A stretch of DNA of 14,655 bases from Bacteroidales bacterium UBA3289 (GTDB lineage Bacteria; Bacteroidota; Bacteroidia; Bacteroidales; UBA932), in contig DETL01000029.1 in assembly GCA_002361625.1 (NCBI GenBank), positions 21,268 to 35,922 of the forward strand, read 5' to 3'. Position 1 is the stretch's first letter. Every line of letters starts with the position of its first letter. Position numbers and translations under genes: made by a program. Positions 6,496-13,471 of this stretch are shown here, one piece after another. The notes under the pieces are model-generated. The model did no database searches and was not told the origin of the DNA. It worked only from the letters and a program-made list of their open reading frames with translations.

Positions 6496-7361
6496 GGAAT
6501 GATGACCTGATAGGTCTTGTTTCCTTTGTTCGTGAGTTTTTCGTCCCGCAGCCATAAGTTCGCCTCCTTGAGCCGGGCATAGGTCGTCCCATGTTCCAGG
6601 GCGAAGTCCACCAGGCTCGGAATCGCATAATTGACAGTGAGGACGTCCTTGGGCTCGATATAAGGGTAGCGTTCGGACATGGGCACGTTGAATCCGAAGG
6701 CGGCCGGATTCTCGAAGAACATCTTTACGGCAAGCAGGCGGAACATGTAGCGGGCTGTCTCTTCCGGAAGCCACAGCTCCAGGGCCGATTTCTGCTTCTG
6801 GGCCTCCCGGCGGCGGGAGATGCCGCCCTGCCCGGCATTGTAGCTGGCGGCGACCGTCATCCAGTCCCCGTACTTCCGGTAGGCGTCCTTGAGGAATTTG
6901 CAGGCGGCAACTGTTTCTTTTTCAATGTTGTAGCGTTCATCCACCTCCGAATTCACTTCCAGCCCGTAGGTCTGGGCCGTCGCCTTGGTGAACTGCCACA
7001 GTCCGGCGGCACCCGCTACGGAAAGGGCCTTGGGGTCCAGGCTGCTCTCGATGGCCATCAGGTACTTCAAATCCTCCGGCACGCCTTGCTGACGCAGGAT
7101 GGGGACGATCTGGGCGAAATACCGCTTGGACCGTTTGAGCATGAGCGTCGTGTTGGTGTGCATGTACGTGAAGGAGATGAGTTCCCGGTCCATCCTTTCG
7201 CGGAAGTCGGTCCGGTCGAACCGGATCGTGTCGCCCGCGAAGGCGGCCCATTCGGGCACGGCGGGAGCCTGAGGGTGCTGCAGCTGGGTCCAGGCAGGCT
7301 GTGCACCGGCCAGCAGGGCTGATGCGGCGAGGAAAAAGAGGAGGAATGTCCGTTTCATCAT
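6492..7361 (-). CDS. Lytic murein transglycosylase (SLT family)
   Basis: This 289-residue secreted enzyme is predicted to cleave peptidoglycan glycan strands with formation of 1,6-anhydro ends. The signal peptide is residues 1-20 (MMKRTFLLFFLAASALLAGA). The SLT domain spans about 85-230: YLMAIESSLDP with the catalytic Glu105, GAAGLWQFTKATAQTYGL at 117-134, and AASYNAGQGG at 171-180. This layout is closest to the MltD-like group, but no LysM repeat follows; the C-terminal ~70 residues (PYIEPKDVLTV onward, ending KTYQVIIP) look like a small beta domain. No lipobox Cys is evident, so it is probably periplasmic. It starts one nucleotide after the ligase stop and is therefore the second gene of that transcript. 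Its stop codon is shared as CTAG with the convergent DUF721 gene. Confidence 0.9.
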   Translation of the reverse strand: MMKRTFLLFFLAASALLAGAQPAWTQLQHPQAPAVPEWAAFAGDTIRFDRTDFRERMDRELISFTYMHTNTTLMLKRSKRYFAQIVPILRQQGVPEDLKYLMAIESSLDPKALSVAGAAGLWQFTKATAQTYGLEVNSEVDERYNIEKETVAACKFLKDAYRKYGDWMTVAASYNAGQGGISRRREAQKQKSALELWLPEETARYMFRLLAVKMFFENPAAFGFNVPMSERYPYIEPKDVLTVNYAIPSLVDFALEHGTTYARLKEANLWLRDEKLTNKGNKTYQVIIP

Positions 7362-7362
7362 A

Positions 7363-8979
7363 TCAGGAAGGTCGGTTCCGCTGGTACAGATACCGTTTGA
7401 TGCTGCCTTTGGGGGTGAGCTCGAAGTCTTCGGGCATCAGTTCCAGGGTCGCGATATGGGAAAAGTTGGGAAACAGTTTGTTCACTTCGGAGAGACAGCC
7501 GGCGAGGTGGTCGGCCAGCGACTTGACCGTGAAGCCGTCCAGGTGCGCCTGCCGGTAGTCCGGATAGATCAGGCCGATGAGCTTTCCGTTGTCCTCCACC
7601 ACCAGGGAGTGGACCACGTACGGCATGTTGTTCAAGGCCGCCTCCACTTCCTCCGGGTAGATGTTCTGGCCGGAAGCGCCGAGGATCATGCACTTGGTAC
7701 GGCCCCGGAGGTACAGGTAGCCGTCATTGTCCAGGATGCCCACGTCGCCGGTGCGGAACCATCCGTCGGAGGAGAAGGCTTCCGCCGTCGCGTCTTCGTT
7801 CTTATAGTAGCCCAGGAATACATTGGCCCCCCTGACCTGCACTTCGCCGGGGATCAGGTGCGGGGCCTTGGAGTCGATCCGGATCTCGATGTTGGGCGCC
7901 GTGACGCCGCAGGAGTACATCCGGCCCTTGAACCAGCGGGAGTAGGTGATGATGGGGGCGCACTCCGTCATGCCGTACCCGATGGTGAAGGGGAACTTGA
8001 TCTTGCGGAATTCCCGTTCCACTTCCGGGTTGAGCGGCGCGCCGCCGATAACGATCTCCTCGAAGTTCCCGCCGAAGAAATCGACGAGGGCCCGGCAGAG
8101 TTCCTCACCTGCCGGAACGGTTTTCCGGAGACTCTTGTAGATCTTCTCCACGATCAGCGGAACGGCATAGATGACATTCGGCCGGATCTCCGCAAAGGCA
8201 TCGGCGATGACTTTGGGGCTGGGCGCCTTGTTCAGGAAATACACGTGGCAGCCCATCACCATCTCGAAGAAGAACTCGAACATCATCCCGTACATGTGCG
8301 CGGCCGGCAGGATGGAAACGACCCGGGAGGTGTTGTCGATCATCGGCAGGTTCTCGTGCATGAAGTACACGTTGGACCATACGGCCCGGGAAGGGATCAT
8401 CACGCCCTTGGAGAAGCCGGACGTGCCGGAGGTATAGCTCAGGATCGCGAGATCCTCGGGCGCATCCTCGTAGTAGTGGAGGTCCGCGGGACGGAGCCCT
8501 TTCGGGTAGGCCTGCTTGTACCAGCGCTCCAGGTGCGGGCGGAAGAAGTCCGGGTCGTCACCCCGGAAATAGAGGACCTGGTAGTCCTCGATCTGGATGA
8601 CGGCGGTGAGACCGGGCATTTCCTCGGCGTTCAGCCCGTCCCAGATGGACCTTTCCACGAAGAAGACCTTGGCTTCGGAGTGATTGACCAGGTAGTGGAT
8701 GTTTCCGGGCTTGAATTCGTGCAGCAGCGGAACCGGGACGGCTCCATAGGTCATGGCCGCGAGGAAACAGACGGCCCAGTGGGCCTGGTTGCGGGAACAG
8801 ACGACGATTTTGTCACCCGGCACGATCCCGTTGTGGGAAAAGGCCAGGTGTATTTTCGCGATATGGCGGGCCAGGTCGCTGTATAACAGGGTTTCACCCC
8901 TGTAATTGGACAGGGCGGGACGGTTCCAGTTGGAACGGAAACTCTTTTCGAGAAGCTTGTTGACGGATTCTGGTTTCAA
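7363..8979 (-). CDS. AMP-binding long-chain acyl-CoA ligase-like enzyme
   Basis: This 538-residue member of the adenylate-forming family activates a carboxylic acid with ATP, then usually transfers it to CoA. Core motifs are present: SYTSGTSGFSKG at 181-192 (ATP loop), GYGMTECAP at 334-342, DGWFRTGD at 405-412 (Asp412 region), GRTKCMILGASGQNIYPEEVE at 426-446. Length fits a fatty-acid ligase; the exact acid cannot be read. Near the C-terminus TPKGSIKR (522-529) lacks a lysine at the position where the usual A10 catalytic lysine seems to align. The start is TTG at 8979: an in-frame TAG lies two codons upstream, no ATG or GTG occurs near the N-terminus, and the next in-frame ATG (Met76) is well inside the domain. 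The transglycosylase gene follows 1 nt downstream, perhaps linking lipid and envelope turnover. Substrate and pathway remain open. Confidence 0.87.
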   Translation of the reverse strand: MKPESVNKLLEKSFRSNWNRPALSNYRGETLLYSDLARHIAKIHLAFSHNGIVPGDKIVVCSRNQAHWAVCFLAAMTYGAVPVPLLHEFKPGNIHYLVNHSEAKVFFVERSIWDGLNAEEMPGLTAVIQIEDYQVLYFRGDDPDFFRPHLERWYKQAYPKGLRPADLHYYEDAPEDLAILSYTSGTSGFSKGVMIPSRAVWSNVYFMHENLPMIDNTSRVVSILPAAHMYGMMFEFFFEMVMGCHVYFLNKAPSPKVIADAFAEIRPNVIYAVPLIVEKIYKSLRKTVPAGEELCRALVDFFGGNFEEIVIGGAPLNPEVEREFRKIKFPFTIGYGMTECAPIITYSRWFKGRMYSCGVTAPNIEIRIDSKAPHLIPGEVQVRGANVFLGYYKNEDATAEAFSSDGWFRTGDVGILDNDGYLYLRGRTKCMILGASGQNIYPEEVEAALNNMPYVVHSLVVEDNGKLIGLIYPDYRQAHLDGFTVKSLADHLAGCLSEVNKLFPNFSHIATLELMPEDFELTPKGSIKRYLYQRNRPS

Positions 8980-8998
8980 ATTCTATCTTTTAGACGGG

Positions 8999-9030
8999 CA
9001 AAGATACGTTTTTTTACCCGGAATTACATA
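8999..9030 (-). promoter_or_regulatory. Bacteroidota-type promoter for the ligase-transglycosylase unit
   Basis: On the minus strand TATCTTTG (9006-8999) matches TAnnTTTG; a weak -33 (TATG, 9030-9027) lies 20 nt upstream. The predicted leader before the TTG start at 8979 is only about 13 nt. Confidence 0.55.
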
Positions 9031-9036
9031 AATTTG
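9029..9036 (+). promoter_or_regulatory. Bacteroidota-type -7 element for the metallophosphoesterase gene
   Basis: TAAATTTG matches TAnnTTTG, about 34 nt before the ATG at 9071. No clear TTG is seen at the -33 distance; only a T-run (9009-9015), too close. It abuts the -33 region of the opposing ligase promoter. Confidence 0.45.
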
Positions 9037-9070
9037 CAGCACAATCCGTGCCTGAAACTTGAGAAAGAGC

Positions 9071-10138
9071 ATGATCATCGTTTTTCTGATTCTGGTCGCA
9101 TGCATCGCCTGGACGGCCTGGTGCTTCTGGCGGATCCTTCCGCTCCCTGTTTGGGGGAAATGGCTTTTTACGGCCTTGTACGTGGCATCATTCCTCCTCA
9201 TCTTTCCCCATTTCATGCTGGGTGACCGGATGCCGATGGGACTTGCCGTCGCCACCTATGAGATTGGCACGTCCTGGATGATCTTCTTCCTGTATGCGCT
9301 GATCATCTTCGCCGTGCTGTCTCTGGGGCGGCTCGTGCACCTGGTGCCGGCCTCTTTCCTGAAGGATTCCGTGGCGGGATCCTGTACGGTCCTGGGAATC
9401 CTGGCCGTCCTGCTCGTGTACGGCGGCGTCCACTATCATCACAAGTATCGGGAACCCATTGACATCCAGACTGATAAACCGCTGGAGCTGCCGCTTACCA
9501 TCGTCCTTGCGAGTGACCTGCATGTCGGATACCACAACCGGAAGGCGGAGCTTTCCCGGTGGGTGGATCTCATCAACGCGGAGAAGCCCGATCTGGTCCT
9601 GTTCGCCGGGGACATCGTGGACGGCGCCCTGCGCCCCGCCCGGGAAGGCCGCTATGCGGAGGAATTCCGGCGCCTGGACGCCCCGGTCTATGCCTGCCTC
9701 GGGAATCACGAGTATATCGCCGGCGAGAACGGGTCGGAGTCCTTCTATGCCGATGCCGGCATCCACCTGCTGCGGGATGCGGCTGTCGATACCTGCGGTA
9801 TCCGGATCGTCGGCCGGGATGACAGAAGCAACCGGAACAGGGCCGCCCTGGGCAGCCTGGTTCCGGCTGATTCCTTGTTTACCTTATTGCTGGACCACCA
9901 GCCCTACCATCTGGAAGAGGCGGAGGCGGCCGGGATCGATTTCCAGTTCAGCGGCCATACCCACCATGGGCAGATCTGGCCGGGCAACTGGCTCACCGAT
10001 GCGATGTACGAAAAGGCCTTCGGCCCCCATCAGCGGGGGAAGACCCGCTATTACGTGAGCTCAGGACTGGGCATCTGGGGCGGGAAGTTCCGCATCGGCA
10101 CCCGTTCCGAATACATCGTCCTGACGCTGCACAACTGA
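9071..10138 (+). CDS. Membrane-anchored calcineurin-like metallophosphoesterase
   Basis: This 355-residue protein has three or four membrane segments in its first 120 residues (about 2-20, 31-47, 68-86 and 104-120), then a phosphoesterase domain. All metal-ligand motifs of the family are visible: SDLHVG at 148-153, GDIVDG at 180-185, GNHEY at 211-215, LDHQP at 274-278 and SGHTHHGQ at 294-301. The architecture is like YkuE/YaeI-type membrane phosphoesterases, some of which act on lipid-linked substrates; the substrate here is unknown. The start is uncertain: the ATG at 9071 is chosen, but an in-frame TTG at 9059 would add MRKS and put positive charge before the first helix. The gene is divergent from the ligase gene, and its stop directly abuts the stop of convergent pyrB with no space between. 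Confidence 0.88.
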   Translation: MIIVFLILVACIAWTAWCFWRILPLPVWGKWLFTALYVASFLLIFPHFMLGDRMPMGLAVATYEIGTSWMIFFLYALIIFAVLSLGRLVHLVPASFLKDSVAGSCTVLGILAVLLVYGGVHYHHKYREPIDIQTDKPLELPLTIVLASDLHVGYHNRKAELSRWVDLINAEKPDLVLFAGDIVDGALRPAREGRYAEEFRRLDAPVYACLGNHEYIAGENGSESFYADAGIHLLRDAAVDTCGIRIVGRDDRSNRNRAALGSLVPADSLFTLLLDHQPYHLEEAEAAGIDFQFSGHTHHGQIWPGNWLTDAMYEKAFGPHQRGKTRYYVSSGLGIWGGKFRIGTRSEYIVLTLHN

Positions 10139-11218
10139 TTACCGCACCTTCGAGTCGCAGTACCAGCAGCGGAGGACGCCGTCGTCGCCGCGGCGGAACT
10201 TGTGCGGGGCTTTCTCGTTGTTGCAGATACACTTGCGGTTCGTGCAGCGGGCGGTCGGGTCGATGACGGCCTCTTCGTCGGCAGGCATGCCGTGCTCCGG
10301 GTCGTCCTTCCATTCCAGCAGCTTGACAATCAGGGCTTCACGCACGAATTTCCCGTTCTCCACCTGACGGAAATAGGCGGCACGCGGGTCCGAATCCACC
10401 TCGGTCAGGATCTCATTCACGCGGGGAAGCGGGTGCAGGACGGCCATGTCTTTCTTGGCGAGGGACATCCGGGTGGCATCCAGCACGAAGCTGTCTTTCA
10501 CGCGGTCGAACTCGTCCTCGTCCAGGAAGCGTTCCTTCTGCACGCGGGTCATGTACAGGACGTCCAGTTCGGGCATCACTTCCTCCATCGTTTCCACTTC
10601 CCGGTACGGGATGCCGGTGCGTTCGCAAACGTCATGCTTGATATAGTCGGGCAGTTTCAGCTCCTGGGGGGCGATCAGGACCACCTTGATGTCCTTGTAT
10701 CGGGAAAGGGCCTTGATCAGGGAGTGGACGGTCCGGCCGAAGCGGAGGTCGCCGCAGAAACCGATGGTGATCCCGTCGATGTGTCCGAGTTCGCGCTGGA
10801 TGGTCAGCAGGTCGGTGAGCGTCTGGGTCGGGTGGCTGTGGGAGCCGTCGCCGGCATTGATGATCGGGACGCGGGATACTTCCGTGGCATAGAGCTGCGC
10901 GCCTTCGATGTGGTGGCGCATGGCGATGACATCGGCAAAGCAGCCCACGACGCGGACGGTGTCCTGTACGGTCTCGCCCTTGCTGACGGAACTGTTCCGG
11001 GCATCGGAGAAACCGAGGACATTGCCGCCCAGCTCCATCATGGCAGAGGTGAAACTCAGGCGTGTACGGGTGCTGGGCTCATAGAAGAGCGTGGCCAGCT
11101 TCTTATGGGACATGCTTCCCTGATAGCGTTCGCGGTGGGCGATGATGTCCTGCGCGAGGGAAATGATTTCGTCGGTCTCCTGCTTGGAGAGGTCCATCGG
11201 GTCGATGAGGTGTTTCAT
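10139..11218 (-). CDS. pyrB: Aspartate carbamoyltransferase catalytic chain with a C-terminal PyrI-like zinc domain
   Basis: The enzyme condenses carbamoyl phosphate with aspartate, the committed step of pyrimidine synthesis. The catalytic part (about 1-305) is complete: FYEPSTRTR at 45-53, SVSKGE at 77-82 (Lys80), MRHH at 100-103, NAGDGSHSHPTQTL at 121-134, GDLRFGRTVHSL at 156-167, LHPLPRVNEI at 261-270. Normal catalytic chains end near there. This one goes on to 359 residues and ends in a Cys-rich module: Cys325-x4-Cys330-x20-Cys351-x2-Cys354, with one more at Cys332. Spacing and flanking residues (CTNRKCI, then LRCWYC) resemble the zinc domain of the regulatory chain PyrI. PyrI's nucleotide-binding domain is absent and no pyrI gene lies beside it. 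The ATG at 11218 is preferred over TTG at 11248, which would overlap pyrE. It is the last gene of the operon, 14 nt after pyrE. Confidence 0.95.
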   Translation of the reverse strand: MKHLIDPMDLSKQETDEIISLAQDIIAHRERYQGSMSHKKLATLFYEPSTRTRLSFTSAMMELGGNVLGFSDARNSSVSKGETVQDTVRVVGCFADVIAMRHHIEGAQLYATEVSRVPIINAGDGSHSHPTQTLTDLLTIQRELGHIDGITIGFCGDLRFGRTVHSLIKALSRYKDIKVVLIAPQELKLPDYIKHDVCERTGIPYREVETMEEVMPELDVLYMTRVQKERFLDEDEFDRVKDSFVLDATRMSLAKKDMAVLHPLPRVNEILTEVDSDPRAAYFRQVENGKFVREALIVKLLEWKDDPEHGMPADEEAVIDPTARCTNRKCICNNEKAPHKFRRGDDGVLRCWYCDSKVR

Positions 11219-11232
11219 AGAGCGGTATGTGG

Positions 11233-11865
11233 TTATGCGTTGATCCAACTTTCATCCTGCGGATTGTCCCGGAAGGCGAGGATGCGTTCCTTCCATCCCG
11301 GGGCGATGCGGCCTTCTTCTTCGGCCACCTCCACGAGGACGTCCAGGTTGCACAGGGAGTGGTTCTCCGTATGCGCCGCGGCAATGCGGTCCAGGCCGCG
11401 CTTCATCCCGTAGGTGAAGATGGAGACGATGCCCAGCACCTCGGCGCCGGCTTCCCGCAAGGCCTCTACGACCTCGATGGCGCTGCCGCCGGTGGAGATC
11501 AGGTCTTCGACGACGACGACTTTGGTTCCCGGGTCCATCCGGCCTTCGATCCGGTTCGTCCGGCCGTGGGTCTTGGCCTCGCCGCGGACGTAGCCCATGG
11601 GGAGGTCCAGTATCGTGGCGACGATGGCCGCATGGGCGATGCCCGCCGTGGAAGTGCCCATCAGCATCTCGCAATCAGGATAATAGCGCTGGACAAGCTT
11701 GGCGATTCCGTTTTCCACCTGTTCCCGTACGCGGGGGGCGGAGAGGGTCAGCCGGTTGTCGCAGTAAATCGGGCTCTTGATTCCGCTGGCCCAGGTAAAC
11801 GGTTCCTCGGGCCGCAGGAAAACGGCGCCGATGGACAGGAGGGAGGAGGCGATTTGTCTTTCCAT
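11233..11865 (-). CDS. pyrE: Orotate phosphoribosyltransferase
   Basis: This 210-residue cytoplasmic enzyme joins orotate to PRPP to make OMP. The N-terminal hood region (MERQIASSLLSIGAVFLRP) and the orotate-contact segment FTWASGIKSPIYCDNR at 23-38 are typical. The flexible loop GEAKTHGR (95-102) supplies PRPP-binding basic residues, and the PRPP signature VVVVEDLISTGGS is at 116-128. The ATG at 11865 shares its A with the pyrF stop (TGATG), favouring re-initiation; an in-frame TTG at 11886 is a weaker alternative. It lies between pyrF and pyrB in the pyr operon. All expected motifs are present. Confidence 0.95.
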   Translation of the reverse strand: MERQIASSLLSIGAVFLRPEEPFTWASGIKSPIYCDNRLTLSAPRVREQVENGIAKLVQRYYPDCEMLMGTSTAGIAHAAIVATILDLPMGYVRGEAKTHGRTNRIEGRMDPGTKVVVVEDLISTGGSAIEVVEALREAGAEVLGIVSIFTYGMKRGLDRIAAAHTENHSLCNLDVLVEVAEEEGRIAPGWKERILAFRDNPQDESWINA

Positions 11866-12563
11866 CAGATGAATTCTTTCAAACAACGTTCATACGCCGC
11901 GACGGGGTCCGGGGCGGCGGTGATGGGGCGGCCCACCACGATGTAGTCCGAGCCGATTTCCCGGGCGCGGGCGGGGGTGGTGATGCGGACCTGGTCGTCC
12001 GCGGCGGCATCGGCAAAGCGGATGCCCGGGGTGACGGCCAGGAATTCCTGGCCGCAGGCTTCCTTCACGAGACCGGCTTCCTGGGGGGAGCAGACGACGC
12101 CGTCCAGGCCGGCTTCCTTCGCGTTCAGGGCATATTGGACGACCGCCCGGCGGAGGTTCGTGCGGATGAGAAGCTCGTTCTGCATCACCTCTTCCGACGT
12201 GGACGTAAGCTGCGTGACGGCGATGAGGAGCGGCCGCGTGCCGTCTTCCCGGATCAGTCCCTCCAAGGCGGCCCGCATCATGCCCACGGTGCCAGCAGCA
12301 TGGACATTGACCATGTCCACATCCAGGTTGGAGAGGACCCGCATGGCTTTCTTGACGGTGTTGGGAATGTCATGGAGCTTGAGATCCAGGAAGATCCGGT
12401 GTCCGCGGGCCTTGATCTCGCGAACGATGGAGGGACCTTCGGCATAATACAGTTCCATGCCGATCTTCACGTAGGGCTTGCGTCCCGCGGGAAAACGGTC
12501 CAGGAACTCCAGCGTGGCTTCGCGGCTGGAAAAGTCGCAGGCGATGATGACGTCTCGGTTCAT
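11865..12563 (-). CDS. pyrF: Orotidine 5'-phosphate decarboxylase, short (E. coli/Bacillus-like) form
   Basis: This 232-residue TIM-barrel enzyme makes UMP from OMP. The barrel begins MNRDVIIACDF (Asp10), with KIGMELYYAEG near 33-43, the catalytic tetrad region FLDLKLHDIPNTV at 58-70 (the DxKxxD array Asp60, Lys62, Asp65), VTQLTST near 116-122, and the phosphate-binding end VTPGIR and VVGRPI. Its length and motif form match the short, roughly 230-residue class rather than the longer form of about 270 residues that I associate with Bacteroides. The start overlaps the pyrD stop (ATGA at 12563-12560) and its stop overlaps the pyrE start, so the three are translationally coupled. Confidence 0.95.
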   Translation of the reverse strand: MNRDVIIACDFSSREATLEFLDRFPAGRKPYVKIGMELYYAEGPSIVREIKARGHRIFLDLKLHDIPNTVKKAMRVLSNLDVDMVNVHAAGTVGMMRAALEGLIREDGTRPLLIAVTQLTSTSEEVMQNELLIRTNLRRAVVQYALNAKEAGLDGVVCSPQEAGLVKEACGQEFLAVTPGIRFADAAADDQVRITTPARAREIGSDYIVVGRPITAAPDPVAAYERCLKEFI

Positions 12564-13471
12564 ACGGTTCCGATGATTTCTTGTAAAGTGTTGATGTTCA
12601 ATTCTTCCATAAGGTCGGGAAGGGCGGCGGCGATTTCCGGGCAGGCGAAGGGGTTGCGGAGGTTTTCCGCTCCCACCTGGACGGCCGTCGCACCGGCCAT
12701 CATCATTTCGATGACGTCCGCGGCCGAAGCCACGCCGCCGCAGCCCATGACGGGGATCCGGCAGGCATGGGCGACCTGGTACACCATCCGGAGGGCGATC
12801 GGGAAGATGGCCTGGCCGGAGAATCCGCCCATTTTGTTCGCGATGACGGGCTGGCGCCGATGGATGTCGATCCGCATCCCGAGGAAGGTGTTCACGAGCG
12901 TGACGCCGTCCGCCCCGGCGTCCTCGCAGGCGCGGGCGATGGAGACGATGTCCGTCACGTTGGGGCTGAGTTTGATAAAGACGGGTTTACGGCAAACGGC
13001 TCTCACCGTGCGCGTTACCTCGGCGGCGGATTCGGCGGAAGTGCCGAAGGCCATGCCGCCGTTGTGCACGTTGGGGCAGGAGATGTTGACTTCGATGATG
13101 TCGATGCCCTCGCAGACATCGGCCTTCGCGCAGCATTCCCGGTATTCGTCCAGCGAGAAACCGCTGATATTCGCGATGATGCAGCCGTCGTAAACCTTCC
13201 GGAGCGCAGGAACCTTCTCATTCACAAGCACGTTGATACCCGGATTCTGCAGCCCGACGGAATTGATCATTCCGCCGGGGCACTCCGCGATGCGGGGCGT
13301 GGGATTGCCGTAGCGCGCCTCCCGGGTCGTTCCTTTCAGGGAGATGCCGCCGAGGACATTGAGGTCCATGTCTTTGGCGAGCTCCAGCCCGAAACCGAAG
13401 GTTCCGCTGGCCGGAATCACCGGGTTCTTGAGTGTCAGGCCGCACAGGCCCACGGACAGGTCCTTTACCAT
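12560..13471 (-). CDS. pyrD: Dihydroorotate dehydrogenase, class 1B catalytic subunit
   Basis: This 303-residue FMN enzyme oxidises dihydroorotate to orotate and passes electrons to the PyrK subunit and NAD+. Motifs include NPVIPASGTFGFG at 16-28, SLKGTT at 44-49, NSVGLQNPG at 70-78, and the active-site loop VNISCPNVHNGGMAFG at 128-143 with the base Cys132, which marks class 1 (class 2 has Ser). Lys167 in FIKLSPNV and the phosphate-binding GCGGVASA at 243-250 are also present. The ATG at 13471 is chosen because the protein start MVKDLSVGLCGLTLKNP fits the family and a good Shine-Dalgarno lies 7 nt upstream; a longer reading to 13570 is only pyrK sequence in another frame. It overlaps pyrK by 7 nt and pyrF by 4 nt. 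The partner PyrK next door confirms class 1B. Confidence 0.95.
   Translation of the reverse strand: MVKDLSVGLCGLTLKNPVIPASGTFGFGLELAKDMDLNVLGGISLKGTTREARYGNPTPRIAECPGGMINSVGLQNPGINVLVNEKVPALRKVYDGCIIANISGFSLDEYRECCAKADVCEGIDIIEVNISCPNVHNGGMAFGTSAESAAEVTRTVRAVCRKPVFIKLSPNVTDIVSIARACEDAGADGVTLVNTFLGMRIDIHRRQPVIANKMGGFSGQAIFPIALRMVYQVAHACRIPVMGCGGVASAADVIEMMMAGATAVQVGAENLRNPFACPEIAAALPDLMEELNINTLQEIIGTV

Noticed and set aside
7456..8886. Plus-strand open frame of 476 codons opposite the ligase gene
   Set aside because: It mirrors a G+C-rich gene with complete family motifs; composition (His/Val/Asp/Gly-rich, no domain) is that of an antisense shadow.
10139..11218. A separate pyrI gene overlapping or next to pyrB
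   Set aside because: No frame on either strand shows the PyrI nucleotide-binding domain; only the zinc module exists and it is in frame with pyrB.
11219..11248. TTG start adding ten residues to pyrB
   Set aside because: It would overlap the end of pyrE, and MKHLIDPMDL from the ATG at 11218 is a normal family start.
10202..11413. Plus-strand open frame of 403 codons opposite pyrB and pyrE
   Set aside because: Spans two real genes on the other strand and has no domain signature.
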